In this document: positions 1 to 10,114 of the stretch, one piece after another | Numbering within the stretch: the stretch's first letter is position 1 | Layout: each line of letters starts with the position of its first letter | Assembly (NCBI GenBank): GCA_020881915.1 | Contig: JAJFPB010000003.1 | Location: forward strand, 4,712,001-4,776,000 | Reading direction: 5' to 3' | DNA: 64,000 bases | Source of the DNA: Paramyrothecium sp. XJ0827 | Lineage: Eukaryota; Ascomycota; Sordariomycetes; Hypocreales; Stachybotryaceae | Program-made: the position numbers and the translations under genes | The notes under the pieces: generated by a model | The model's input: only the letters and a program-made list of their open reading frames with translations | The model's database searches: none | What the model was told of the DNA's origin: nothing

Positions 1-1254
1 CGGGTTCTGGTTGTTCTTCACTCGAAGCTTGAAGCTGCCGCCGTCGTTCTTTCGAGGCTCGACAAATACAAACAATCCGGGAGAAAAAAGAACATCCACT
101 TCCTTGCTTTGCGAGACAAGTTTGAGGAAGCGGTTGGAGACTTGGAATCTTGGCAGAAACGGTTCGAACCAAGCTGGTTCGAGTTGGTCAAAATTGCTCC
201 TCTGGCAATCAACGGCACTCTCAAGACTATGGCTGCTTCAAGACCCAAAGAGGCCAGAGAGCCAACGCGCGAGGCTTTGAAGTTTCGGCGAGCTTTTGAA
301 CCTATCGACCCCCAGAAGCTCATCTTTGCTTCTGAGAAAACCCTCGACGGCTACGAAAAAATGGCTCTTCCTCATAGTATGGTTCAGATAGCCACAGATG
401 TCAAGGAGAACAAGCACCATATCATTGATATAGCTTCCGCACAGGCCGTCTCTCTCAAAGATGCCAGAAACCTCGCAAGTCGACTTCGCGAGTCAAACCC
501 TCAGACCTTTGGAACTATGAAATGCAAGGGCATTGTGCGTTTGACGGAAACCTCTAGCATGGCCTTCATATTCCGTGTTCCCGATGAATTCGATACGATC
601 CGCAGTATACGAGATTTACTTCTAAACGGCCCAGTACCACAATCACTCACTATACGACTTGAGATGGCACGCCAGCTTTCCAATGCAGTTTACTACATAC
701 ATCTCTACGAGTTTGTGCATAAGAACATCTGCCCAGAGACGATAATAAGCCTTAGCACAAAGCATAGAGACGAAAGCCCTGTAATATGCCTCGTCGGCTT
801 TCAGGTCCTCCGTCATGCGGACGGCAGAACAAATACCGGGAAATTTGGCAATAGATTCAGCTTGTACCAGCACCCACGGAGACAAGTGTCAGATAAATCT
901 GCATTCATCATACAGCACGATATCTACAGCTTAGGCGTTTGCCTTCTCGAAATTGGTCTTTGGGAGTCGCTTGCTTCTGACGGAATGGCGAACTCATTAA
1001 ATAGTCCTAAGCTCGGCCGAGCTGAGTCCGATCCCGAAAGTATCAAAGAGGAAGTAGTCATGTTGAGCCGCACTAGGCTGAGGATTCAGATGGGCGATAA
1101 ATACGCCAAGGTTGTAGAGACATGTCTGACGTGTTTGGACCCTGAAAATGTTGATTTTGGTGACCCAGACGAATTCACTGATGAGGATGGGGTTGAGGTA
1201 AGAGCGAGGTATATGGAAAAGGTGATAAGTATTATCAATACTATTTCTTTGTAA
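1..1254 (+). CDS. HeLo-like / pseudokinase protein, 5' end outside window
   Basis: The frame is open from base 1 to the TAA at 1252-1254 and has no convincing ATG at its head, so the gene continues off the left edge. The visible N-terminal part (about residues 1-75) is a charged helical segment with LRDKFEEAVGDLESWQKRFEP, similar to the end of the HeLo / 'prion-inhibition and propagation' domain of fungal cell-death proteins. The rest is a protein-kinase fold: an alphaC-to-E-like stretch, HKNICPETI where HRDLKPEN is expected, LVGF where DFG is expected, and a well kept DIYSLGVCLLEIG F-helix. Both catalytic Asp residues are replaced, so it should be a pseudokinase. A HeLo-plus-pseudokinase order recalls MLKL. 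That the HeLo domain is complete is inference, because most of it lies outside the window. Confidence 0.7.
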   Translation, partial: RVLVVLHSKLEAAAVVLSRLDKYKQSGRKKNIHFLALRDKFEEAVGDLESWQKRFEPSWFELVKIAPLAINGTLKTMAASRPKEAREPTREALKFRRAFEPIDPQKLIFASEKTLDGYEKMALPHSMVQIATDVKENKHHIIDIASAQAVSLKDARNLASRLRESNPQTFGTMKCKGIVRLTETSSMAFIFRVPDEFDTIRSIRDLLLNGPVPQSLTIRLEMARQLSNAVYYIHLYEFVHKNICPETIISLSTKHRDESPVICLVGFQVLRHADGRTNTGKFGNRFSLYQHPRRQVSDKSAFIIQHDIYSLGVCLLEIGLWESLASDGMANSLNSPKLGRAESDPESIKEEVVMLSRTRLRIQMGDKYAKVVETCLTCLDPENVDFGDPDEFTDEDGVEVRARYMEKVISIINTISL

Positions 1255-1975
1255 AGGTGAGACAAGATAAATTTCAATCTTATAGTTGTGGGAAATAACC
1301 CCAACATCTGAGACGTTATCGTGATGAATATGTCCTACCTTGCCATTGCCCCCACTTACGACAGTAACTTGATCTTGATGCCCTCATTTTCTTGAAATTC
1401 TTTCAGAAAATCTCATGCGTTTCGCATACACACTTTATGTTGTGCACACGTTTGACAGACACGCATATTCCTGGCTAACATGGGATGTCAAGTTCAATAA
1501 CTCAATGGCGGAGTCTAACAATACCCTTTTTTTTGTTGTGGCAAATATGGTCGCAAATCTCTTGAATGCAGGTCACGAGTACGTCTTGGCGAATAAATAT
1601 GGTCCGCAATTCTGAGGCGGATGGAAGGCAATTGAGGGAGCTCATACAGCAAGGAGTGGAGTGGCGGCCAAGTGGCGACGTGATTAGGACCATACTGGCT
1701 CATAATTTTCAGTTCTAAAGCAATAGTAGAACCTCGAGATCATCTAGGTACCTCTCTTAATCCCTTTTGAAGCCCCTGTTATGTCCATAAGTTACGCCAG
1801 TACAAGTGCATATATGCGGTATCATTTGCCTCTGTCGAAGGCTGGTGAATGACTGGTTACTCCTTTGGCGACTAAAGACAAATAAAATTGTCAATGATCC
1901 TAAACCACTACTCGGGGATGCCTCTGTAAATGCCGCGCTACTGAAAGGCCGAGACCACAGCAAGCTAATCTAATC
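1255..1975. other. Intergenic or eroded 5' part of the ankyrin gene
   Basis: There is no supported gene. Around 1596-1718 a short open stretch begins at ATG 1600 and ends at a TAA. It might be an exon of the ankyrin gene that follows, but I cannot place splice sites. Confidence 0.3.
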
Positions 1976-2614
1976 ATGAATTCTCCTTGCTATTGGGCAA
2001 TACTGAATAGCCAAGCTGGTTGTTGTCGAACGATTTATGGAGAGCGAGGGGCAGAAGTTGGAACGGATGGTAATAATTTAGGCCTACTATTACCAGTTCT
2101 GTATTCTAGTAGTGACCCAAAATCATCTTCCGAAGCCAATGTCAAAGATGGTAATAGCTGGATACCGCTTATGTGGGCCGTAAAGAAGAGAAAAGAAACA
2201 ATAGTTAAGTTACTAATTAGTAAAGAAAAAGTTAATATGAATATTGAGGATACTAGTGGCTATATAGCATTATTATTTACCTTTGAACTATAGTACTATG
2301 CTATAGTGGAGCTACTTCTTGGAAGAGAAGATATTAATATTAGCGCTATTAATTATTTTAGTAGTATAGACTATAGTATGCGGCTATACTAGGTAGCTAA
2401 AATAGGGTATAAGGCCATTATTAAGCTACTACTTAAGAGGGAAGCTAATATTAAAGTTAAAAATAGATCTAATTTAATACTACTATAAATAGTAGCTAAA
2501 GAGAGATATAAGGTAGTAATTAAGCTCTTACTTAATAGTGGTACTAATCTAAATATAAGAGATATAAACTAGTATATATTACTACTATAAGTAGTCTATT
2601 ATAAGTAAGAGCTA
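1976..2614 (+). pseudogene. Ankyrin-repeat gene, segment 1 (RIP-damaged)
   Basis: From about 2140, translation gives ankyrin helices in one frame: WIPLMWAVKKRKETIVKLL, then IVELLLGRED, AIIKLLLKREANIKVKN and VVIKLLLNSGTNLNIRD, at the usual spacing of about 33 residues. Stop codons interrupt the frame where CAA, CAG or CGA would fit, and TA dinucleotides rise steeply towards 2614, as expected from RIP. The segment ends at the 5-bp AGCTA target site (2610-2614) of the solo LTR. The next ankyrin codons resume at 11219. The first part (1976-2100) is probably out of the original frame. Ankyrin genes of this kind often carry an NLR-type or effector-like N-terminus, but none is visible here. Confidence 0.75.
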
Positions 2615-2790
2615 TATAACGACCGAGCCTGAACCTAAGTACAGGGTAGGTGGTTTTGTGGTTTATTATTTAATGCAGGGAATAAGATTCCCTCTTAAAG
2701 CAATAGATCACTTATCACTAGTCTATAAGACTTCTTCTCTAGAAGCTAATCAAAGGATATCTCGGGGACTATATATTATTAATAGCTATG
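2615..2790. mobile_element. Solo LTR 'B', left part
   Basis: It starts TATAACGACC (TGTAAC before RIP) directly after the AGCTA target site. Its 3' half (about 2708-2787) aligns with LTR A: CACTAGTCTAT, then GGGGACTATATATTATTAATAGCT. It is interrupted at 2790/2791 by element A and continues at 10722. The two parts total about 668 bp. Matching 5-bp AGCTA sites sit at 2610-2614 and 11214-11218. No internal region is associated with it, so it is a solo LTR. Confidence 0.7.
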
Positions 2791-3397
2791 TGTGATGATC
2801 TGAGGGTAGCCTTACACCGGAAGGTATAGGGTAACTAAGGATCGTTGGGGGTTCGTTTGTCCTTAGACAGAATGACGGGAAAGTATCTGAAGCACATAAG
2901 GGGTTGTCACTAGTCTATGAGAGAACAGTGCGATGAAGGTTATCTTGGGGACTGTATGTTATTGATAGCTGGTTGTCTTCTATCTATCCTGAGGTAGAGT
3001 TCTCCTATCTATATACTTGTTGTGTTATCTGGGATCTGGGGATTATACTTTAGATCCCTAGATCCGGATCTGGGGATTATTCTCTAGATCCTATGATCTC
3101 GCCCTTATTGGTTGGAGGGGCCGCTAGTCTTCTTTCTGCCTAGCCAGGCTGGTACTGTACCCCTTTGAATCCCTAGGATGGCTATAGCGTCGCGCCCAAT
3201 GTATTCCCCTGTTGTGCGCCTGAATCTGTTACTCTGTTGGTCCCACGTGACTATGTCTTTGGTGAGGGTTGGCATGTGTTTGAATTGTGGTCCTCTAACT
3301 GGTTCGTCCAGTTCCTCTACGTAGCATCCGTTATAGCTGGTGCGGGTTATTGTTATTCCGTTCTGGCTTAGTTATGAGGTTAGTGCGGGTTGTGACA
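2791..3397 (-). repeat. 3' LTR of element A (607 bp)
   Basis: Begins TGTGATGATC and ends GGTTGTGACA, giving TG...CA ends. It is the same length as the copy at 10115-10721. The 26 differences I count between the two copies are all C/T on the plus strand. Confidence 0.92.
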
Positions 3398-3619
3398 TGA
3401 TACTCCTCCTTCTGAGGCCGTGTCTCGCGGCCTAGTGTTTTGTTCGTATATAAGGTCGATGGTTCCCTCGTTTGGTAGGTTTCTCTTTCTTGTTCTCTTC
3501 CCGCGTATGTGGTCACTATGCCTAACTGAGTAGCGAAGAGTGCTAACACCCGTGTCCGCTATCCAAAAACCGTTTAGTGCGACAATTTGCTGGAGCTTAT
3601 TTTTAAATCTTCTGTTACT

Positions 3620-4117
3620 ATGCCTTCTTGCGGCTACTGCGAAAAGCAGCGTTGAGAGTGCGTCGCTTCTCCTGATGATTCTTCTTGTTGCTATGAGTGC
3701 GTTCGTGATTATCAATTGATGTGCGACGCTTAAGGTCTTTTGGCCGCCTAACTTCGGAAAATTGTGTCTTAATATTCCAAACTTGAGGCCGAGTTGGAGG
3801 CCGCCGAGGATGCTTGATGCGCCATGGATGCCAAGGTGGAGCGTCTGCGGAAACAGAAGAAATTGTGGTTCGAAAAGATGATGCGGGCGATTTTGAGGGG
3901 TCTTGATTCCGTGGAAGAGTTGGAGCGGGTTGAGCAGGAGGAGGCGGAGCGTCTTGCGGTGGCTCCGGCTTGTTCCTCCACTGAGGACCTTCTTGGTTCC
4001 GATTTTACTTCCTCTTGGGATGCGGTTTATCCCGATGTTGCCCTGGATTCTTCTTTGCTTGCGACGATGGGTTTTGCGGCGGGTTCTTTAGTGCCGCACG
4101 CTTCCGAAACTGGTTGA
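3620..4117 (+). pseudogene. Antisense Cys-rich / coiled-coil ORF in element A
   Basis: On the strand opposite gag-pol, one frame runs from ATG 3620 to TGA 4115-4117. It is broken only by five stops (two TGA, three TAA), each explained by C-to-T in CGA, CAA or CAG. The N-terminus has a cysteine cluster: SCGYCEKQ, then EC, then SSCCYEC and MC. It is followed by a predicted coiled coil (SKLEAELEAAEDA, then VERLRKQKKLWFEKMMRAIL, then EELERVEQEEAERL) and an acidic Ser-rich tail, for about 165 residues. The last open part is 3824-4117. I recall similar small Cys-plus-coiled-coil hypothetical proteins as common in fungal genomes. The link to an antisense Gypsy position is what this sequence shows; its function is unknown. 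Confidence 0.65.
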
Positions 4118-4184
4118 GGATCTTAGGGGCGTTTTCTAGGTTGTCCGGGGTTTCCTATGTGTTTTTGCTGTTGTCGTAGTTTTT

Positions 4185-7100
4185 CTATTTGACGAAATAT
4201 AGTTCTTTGCTGTCTTCGGTTTGTTTGTATGTGACTATTTGTTCTACTTTGTATTCTTCTTCTTCCGTGAGTACCTCGATAGATTCTTCTGCGGGTTCGT
4301 CGTCTGGTGCTGGTTCCAGGAGTGCCACGTGAAACACTGGGTGGCATTTCATTATGTCCGGGAGTTCCAGTTTGTAGTTGATGTCTTTGATTCTGCGTAA
4401 GATTTTGAAGGGTCCGAGTTTTTTGTAGTCCAGCTTGTCGCTTGGTTGCGTTGTTTTTATGTTTTTTCTGAGTAGGTAGACCATGTCTCCCTCCTCGAAG
4501 ATCGGCTCTGGCGATCTTTTTGCGTCATAATGTTTCTTTATTTTCTGATTTATAAATGAAATTTCTTGTTTTATTGCGTTGTGCAATTGTTTGAGTTCTT
4601 TTGCCTCGATGATGGCTAGTTCGTTGAGGGGTCCTTTACGTTTGGCGTGCTTGATGGTTGGTTTAAACCCGTAATTTGCGTAGAATGGTGATATTTTGGT
4701 GGTTTCTGACTTGGTACTGTTGTAGCAGTATTGCGCCATAGGTAGCTATTTTACCTAATCCTTCTGCTGGTAGTTGATGTAATAGCGGAGGTATTGTTCC
4801 AAGGTTTGATTTGTGCGTTCTATTTGTCTATTTGTCTGTGGATGGTAGGTAGTGCTTAGTTTGTGGTTAATGCCTAGGAGAGCTGCCAATTCTTGCTAGA
4901 ACTTAGATGCGAACGTGGGTCCTCTGTCGGAGATGATTTCTTCTGGCGTGCCATGTTGGCTTGCAATGTACTTGTAATAGTGGTATGCTATGTCTTTGGT
5001 GTTAGTTGCCTCGTTGTAGGCGATGAAGTAGGTGTATTTGGTGAACCTATTGAGAATAACGAAAATGCTGTCATAGCTGTCTTTAGAGCTTGGCTTCTTT
5101 GATCGGGGAAGCTTAATGATGAAGTCCCATGAGATTGATTGCCAGGGTCTAGTTGGTACTGGTAGTGGTTGGAGGTGTCCGTAAGGTTTGTGCCTTGAGG
5201 TTTTGGTTTTGTTGTAGATGTTGCATTTTCTTACGACTCTTTCTACGTCTTTCTTCATCCCAGGGTAGCTATATGTCCGATATACTGCTTCCATGGTTTT
5301 TCTGATTCCCTTGTGTCTAACGGTACGGTGTCCGTAGATTTTGGTTAGAATTTCTTCTCTTATTTCTTCTGGAATCTATATTCGGTTGTTGTGTATGGGT
5401 ACCGCGCTGTGTTCCATTTTTGCTTCTATGGGTACTTCCATGATGTGCGTGATGTGTTTCTTGCTCCATTCTCTGATTTTGTTGTACTACTTGTCTTCGG
5501 TTTCGATCCTGTGGGTTTTGATCAGGTTGATGGTTTTCTGCTTGTAGTTCCCTTCTGAGTTGAGGTGTAATAGTTGTTGCGTTACCTTGGGGATTTCTTG
5601 CTTGTATTTGCTTTTCCGGCTTAGCGCGTCAGCGCGTCCGTTCTCGGATCCTTTCTGGTGGATGATCTTGTAATTAAAAGGTGCGAGTGTTTCTGTATAG
5701 TGGACTTGTCTTGCTGTTAGGGTTTGGGTTGTGGCGAAGTAGGCAATGTTTCGGTGGTTGGTGTAGATCTTGATCTTGTGTTCCGTACCCATGAGGTAAT
5801 GTCGAAATTCCTTGAATGCTTTGATAATTGCTATGAACTCTTTGTTGTAGATGGGGTAGTGGAGTGGAGGTCCGGTGATTTTCTTGGACCAGAAAGCAAT
5901 GGGGTGTAGGAGTTTGTTATCTCCGATTTGTCCGATGGTGGCGCCAAGGGCGTAGTTGGAGGCGTCGGTTTCTAGGATGATTTGCTTCTTTGGGTCGAAA
6001 GTCGCTAAAATAGGCTTACTGATGATTTGTTCTTTGATTTCTTTAAAGGCTTGCTGGGCCTCTGAGGTCCATTTGAAAGGTATGTCTTTTTTGGTTAGAT
6101 CTGTTAGTGGTCTGGCGATCTTTCTAAAGTGTTTGATGAAGCGTCTGTAATAGTTTGCGAATCCTAGGAAACTCTGGATGTCTTTGACATTATCCGTGGG
6201 GGGCTTCCACTCCTTGACTGCTGCGATTTTGCTTTTCTCCATTTGAATCTTGTTGGGTTGAATGGTGTGTCCGAGGAAATCTACTTTGTGTACGTGGAAG
6301 TTACTCTTGGTGGGTTCTACTAGAAGTTTGGCGTCTTGTAGCGCCTGGAGCACTTTATGTACGTGCTCTTTGTGTTGTTCCTTGTTTTCTGAGAAGATGA
6401 GTATGTTGTCTAAGTAGACTATGATGAAGTTGTCTACGAATTCTCTTAAAATGTAGTTGATTATGCGTTGAAATGTAGCTGGTGCGTTGGTTAGGCCGAA
6501 CGGCATTACTAAGGTTTCGAAGAGTCCGAATTTCGTATGAAATGCGGTCTTCTATTTGTCTCCTTTCTTTATTCTGATTAGGTTGTAGGTGCCTTTGAGG
6601 TCGAGCGCGGTGAAGATTGTTTTACTGTGCAGACGATCTCTCATTTCGGTGATGAGGGGCAAAGGTGTCCTGTCTTTGATCGTAATGTCGTTTAGTCGGC
6701 AATAGTCTATGTATAGGCGGAGTTTTCCGTTTTTTTTTGGGACGAATATAATAGGGTATCTGGCGGGTGATGTTGATCGTCGGATGTATCCTTTTTTGAG
6801 GTTCTCGTCAATGTATTCTTTTAATGTCTTCAGTTCTTTGGCATTGAGGTTGTAGATTGGTAGGAAATGGGTCTTTTTTTCTGTCGATCAGGCAGATTTT
6901 GTGGTCCCATTCTGAGTGTTCGGGGAGCCCACTTTCCAGGTTTTCCGCGAATAGCTTTGTGTATTTGCGGTACTTTTCTGGGATGTTTGCGAGTCTGTCT
7001 TCCACTTCTTGTTTTGCTTGTGTTTGCTCCTTGATGCTGTGCGCAAGGGTGTGGATGAGGTTGATTGCTTTCCTTTTATAGGTGGATACTGCTTGGCTCT

Positions 7101-8567
7101 GCTTGTGTTGTATACTAGGTTGTATTCCGTTGTTGGTTAATACTTTGGCTTTTGCCTGATGATCCTTCTGTCTTAGGAGGGTCCTTCTTTTCCTGGATGG
7201 GGTTTTGTCGCAAATGTTTGCTTCTTTCCTTCCTTTTGGTTTCCTTTTCCTTGCTTGGGGCGGTTGCGATTCTGCTATTGTGACTTGGCCAGTATCCCAG
7301 TTAAAGGTGGGTCTTTGATCTTTTAACCATGGTTTGCCTAGGAGTATGTTGGATCGGGTGCTGATGATGTCTAGAGTGACTTTGTAGGTGATCCCTTGCG
7401 TTGTTGCGCTGAGGGCAACTTCTCTGTCAACCTATCCTTGGTTGTAGGTGAGCGGAATACCTTCCGTGCTGGTGGCCTGGTATTTCCTTGCCTTTTTCCT
7501 CCATGGGATTTGGTGTTGGTTCATAAAATCTGGATCGATGTAATTTTCTTCGGCGCTAGTATCCACTCTGGCGTTGAATGTTATGCCCTGGACTGTGAAG
7601 TCAATGTAATACCCTTGCCGTTCTGCCTGGTCCTCTTTTTGGACTACGGCTATGGTACGTTGCTTCCTTCCGTCACCTTGTAGCCCGGTTATAGGTGACG
7701 GGCCTCGTTTTTTGCCTGGTTACTTTGGATAGGGATCCTGTCGATCCTTTGTTTGGCTTCTCTGATGCTGATGGGCGATTTATTGCTTATCTCTTTTGTG
7801 CAGATGGTGTGCCCGTAGTAGGTTTGGTGTGGGTAGTAGTGTTCTTTGTGCTCCCGGGTGTATTCTTCCTTTGTGGTGCCTGTTATCTTGGGTTCTATTT
7901 CCCTGCGAAGGCGTATCCTTTCTGCCTCGTGTTTTTTGCAGTCGTAGTAGCGGCATAGGCTGTCTTCGGTGCAGCTGATCTCTATGGGGCTGGGTTCGGT
8001 CCCGTGGGCGGTGGGGGTTTTCTTCTTGCAGTTGCGGGCGGAGTGCCCCGTCCTGCAGTGGTGTTCCCTTCTTAGGAGCCCATTGAGAAATTGCGAGATC
8101 GCTGTTTTGATGTGTTTGTGGTCTTCGTTGAGGAGCGTGTTTTCTAACTGGGTGTACTCCCTTCTATATTTGCCTTGGAGTCGGTAGAGTCGGTTGATTT
8201 TTGTTTGGTAGTGTATCTGGCATTCGTTGGTTTCGCAGGTTTCTCCTGCCTCGAAGTAACATTCTTCGGGGTATTCCTTGCTTGGTCCGAGGATTGCGAT
8301 TTGATGCCGGAGGTGGTGCGTTTTGACCTCCTAATAGGGTATCTCCTCGAACATGTAGGGGTTTTCCATCTTGGTGCCTTGTGCGTGCGTAGGGAATGCG
8401 TTTTGTTTAGCCTTGGTTGCAAGGTGGATCGGGCATTGGTGTATTACGTAAGACGCCCATGAGATTTCGTTATATCTGTAGTGATCGGGGTTGAACAGGG
8501 GGTTGCATTGAGAGTTGATGGTGAACCTTGCTCCCTATAAGTTTATGGCTGCCTTCGTAGTTACCGC
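4185..8567 (-). pseudogene. Gypsy pol of element A (PR-RT-RH-IN-chromodomain), broken
   Basis: Reading leftwards on the minus strand: a Cys/His-rich stretch with GHSARNC and C-x3-C-like pairs (about 8070-7700); an aspartic protease core around 7585-7540 reading VDTSAEENYID (DTG to DTS); RT from about 6870 with MPFGLTNAPATFQRI and YLDN near 6410 in place of YLDD; RNase H with LETDAS near 5975 and TNHRN near 5760; an integrase zinc region near 5330-5215 whose CxxC has become CxxY; and integrase core motifs SWDF, ISDRGPTF and the region with the catalytic Glu (IERTNQTLEQ). It ends in a C-terminal EYKVEQIV-like chromodomain start near 4270-4185. The frame is cut by stops and by a one-base shift near 6872. 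All the active-site changes are G-to-A on the coding strand, so the protein is inactive. Confidence 0.85.
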
Positions 8568-10112
8568 TTAGATGTATACTTTCCGATCTCCAAGGAGTGG
8601 GTTGTATTGTTTGGTCCCAGCTTCGACCAGTATGTGGTTAAGTAGGAGTGGGGCACCTTCGGCGGTGTCCGCGCTGGATTCTGATTCGTCATCTGAGGGT
8701 TTGCTGACTGTGGGTGTGTTGCATAGCGAGTTGGTTAGACTGGTAATGTTGGATATGTCTTCGATTGTTACTTGTCGATCGGGGATGTCCTCGGTGGGTT
8801 CCTGTTTCTCGATGATGTTAATGGTGCGTTGTTCCATAATATTAATATTTCGCTTGTTTTCCGTAACTGGCCGAAGGTACGTTTTCTTGCCTTCCTGAGG
8901 CTTGCTTTGGCAGTTGCGGGCATAGTGTCCCTTTTTTCTGCAGTTGTAGCAAGTGAGGTCCTTGCTTTTCTGGATGGTATTGATTTCTATGGGTCTAGGG
9001 GCGGTTCCGAAAGAAGTGGGGACGAATTTCTTCTTTCCTTGGTTTGCCTGGTAGGGGGTTTTGAATTTCTTTGCTTTGTCTTCTTGTCCCCGTTCCTTGC
9101 GGTGTTCCCAATTGCGGTTGTTGATTTCCACTGCTTTGTGCATGTATTCCGATAGTGAGACTTCGTTGCGCTTGACTTTGATGAGTTCGTCTTTTATGTC
9201 GGGTTTAATCCTGTCGTAGAAGGTCTTCTTCAGGACATCCTCTGGCCAATGGAGTGGCGCGGTGATGCGGAGGAACTCGGCGACAAGCTTAGCGCAGGAC
9301 CTGGTCTGTCTAAGCGAGTTGAGGGCTCTCTTGGCGTCCTGTGTTTTATTGGTTGTTCCGAAAATGCGTCCGATTTCTTCCTCGAACTTCTGGAAGCTCG
9401 CGAAGATGCGTTCGGTGTAGTCCATCCGAAAGATGGAAGTGTTGTTGATGTAGTCTCGGAGTGTGGGCTTGAACCAGGTTTGTGCCTTCCCGGTTAGGTT
9501 GCGAGCCGCGAACATGATCCTATTATGGTCCTGTACGAAGAGTGAGGGGTAATCTAGGTAATACGCTTTGAGCGATGTAATGAATGTTTGGAGCTTGCTC
9601 GGGGTGCTGTCGAAGGGCTTGGGCTTTCTGGTTTGCAGGATGGCTCCCTTGTCTTTCTGGGCCCCCGTGGCTCCGCTGAGGTTTGCGTTCTGGAGTCGTT
9701 CGAGCATTTCCCTGTTTTTCTTAGATTCCTCTGCGTGGAGTTGTGCCATGTTGGCCATCTCCTTCTTGAGAGTTTCGATAAGCTGCTTTAGTTCGTAGGC
9801 TTGTTGAGCGTTAAGGATGTTGTCTTGGAGTTGATTGAGTTTTTCATTAGTGATCCGGATGTCCTCCCGGACTTTTGCTCGTAGGGCGGCGATTTCGTTG
9901 TTGTCGTCAGAGTCCGATTGCGAGGCCGGGTCTTCGCCTATAACAATGTTGTCTCCTGAGGGGGTTTTCTTGGGAGTGACCTTGGTGGGTGGAGGCCTTG
10001 GTGCCGCAGGGCGGGCTGCCTCCTTTCCCTTGGGGGTTGGCTTGGTTGACTTACCTGCTATTTTCAATATTGCTTCAGGTATGATGGCGTCGCCTGGAAC
10101 AAGAGCTATCAA
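8568..10112 (-). CDS. Gypsy gag of element A, nearly intact reading frame
   Basis: A 514-codon open frame starts just inside the 5' LTR border. There is no ATG at its head; the first codon of the open frame is TTG, so the true start is unclear or has been mutated. A basic Pro-rich N-terminus is followed by coiled coil (QQAYELKQLIETLKKEM), a capsid-like helical segment (LQTFITSLKAYY, then AARNLTGKAQTWFKP) and a CCHC zinc knuckle CYNCRKKGHYARNC at about 8960-8900. This order and length fit Gypsy gag. It lacks in-frame stops although pol has several. The lost start and the dead pol argue against autonomous activity. Confidence 0.8.
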   Translation of the reverse strand: MIALVPGDAIIPEAILKIAGKSTKPTPKGKEAARPAAPRPPPTKVTPKKTPSGDNIVIGEDPASQSDSDDNNEIAALRAKVREDIRITNEKLNQLQDNILNAQQAYELKQLIETLKKEMANMAQLHAEESKKNREMLERLQNANLSGATGAQKDKGAILQTRKPKPFDSTPSKLQTFITSLKAYYLDYPSLFVQDHNRIMFAARNLTGKAQTWFKPTLRDYINNTSIFRMDYTERIFASFQKFEEEIGRIFGTTNKTQDAKRALNSLRQTRSCAKLVAEFLRITAPLHWPEDVLKKTFYDRIKPDIKDELIKVKRNEVSLSEYMHKAVEINNRNWEHRKERGQEDKAKKFKTPYQANQGKKKFVPTSFGTAPRPIEINTIQKSKDLTCYNCRKKGHYARNCQSKPQEGKKTYLRPVTENKRNINIMEQRTINIIEKQEPTEDIPDRQVTIEDISNITSLTNSLCNTPTVSKPSDDESESSADTAEGAPLLLNHILVEAGTKQYNPLLGDRKVYI

Positions 10113-10114
10113 TG

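Noticed and set aside
1415..1703. Short frames on both strands between the pseudokinase and ankyrin genes
   Set aside because: Too short, overlapping and without motifs.
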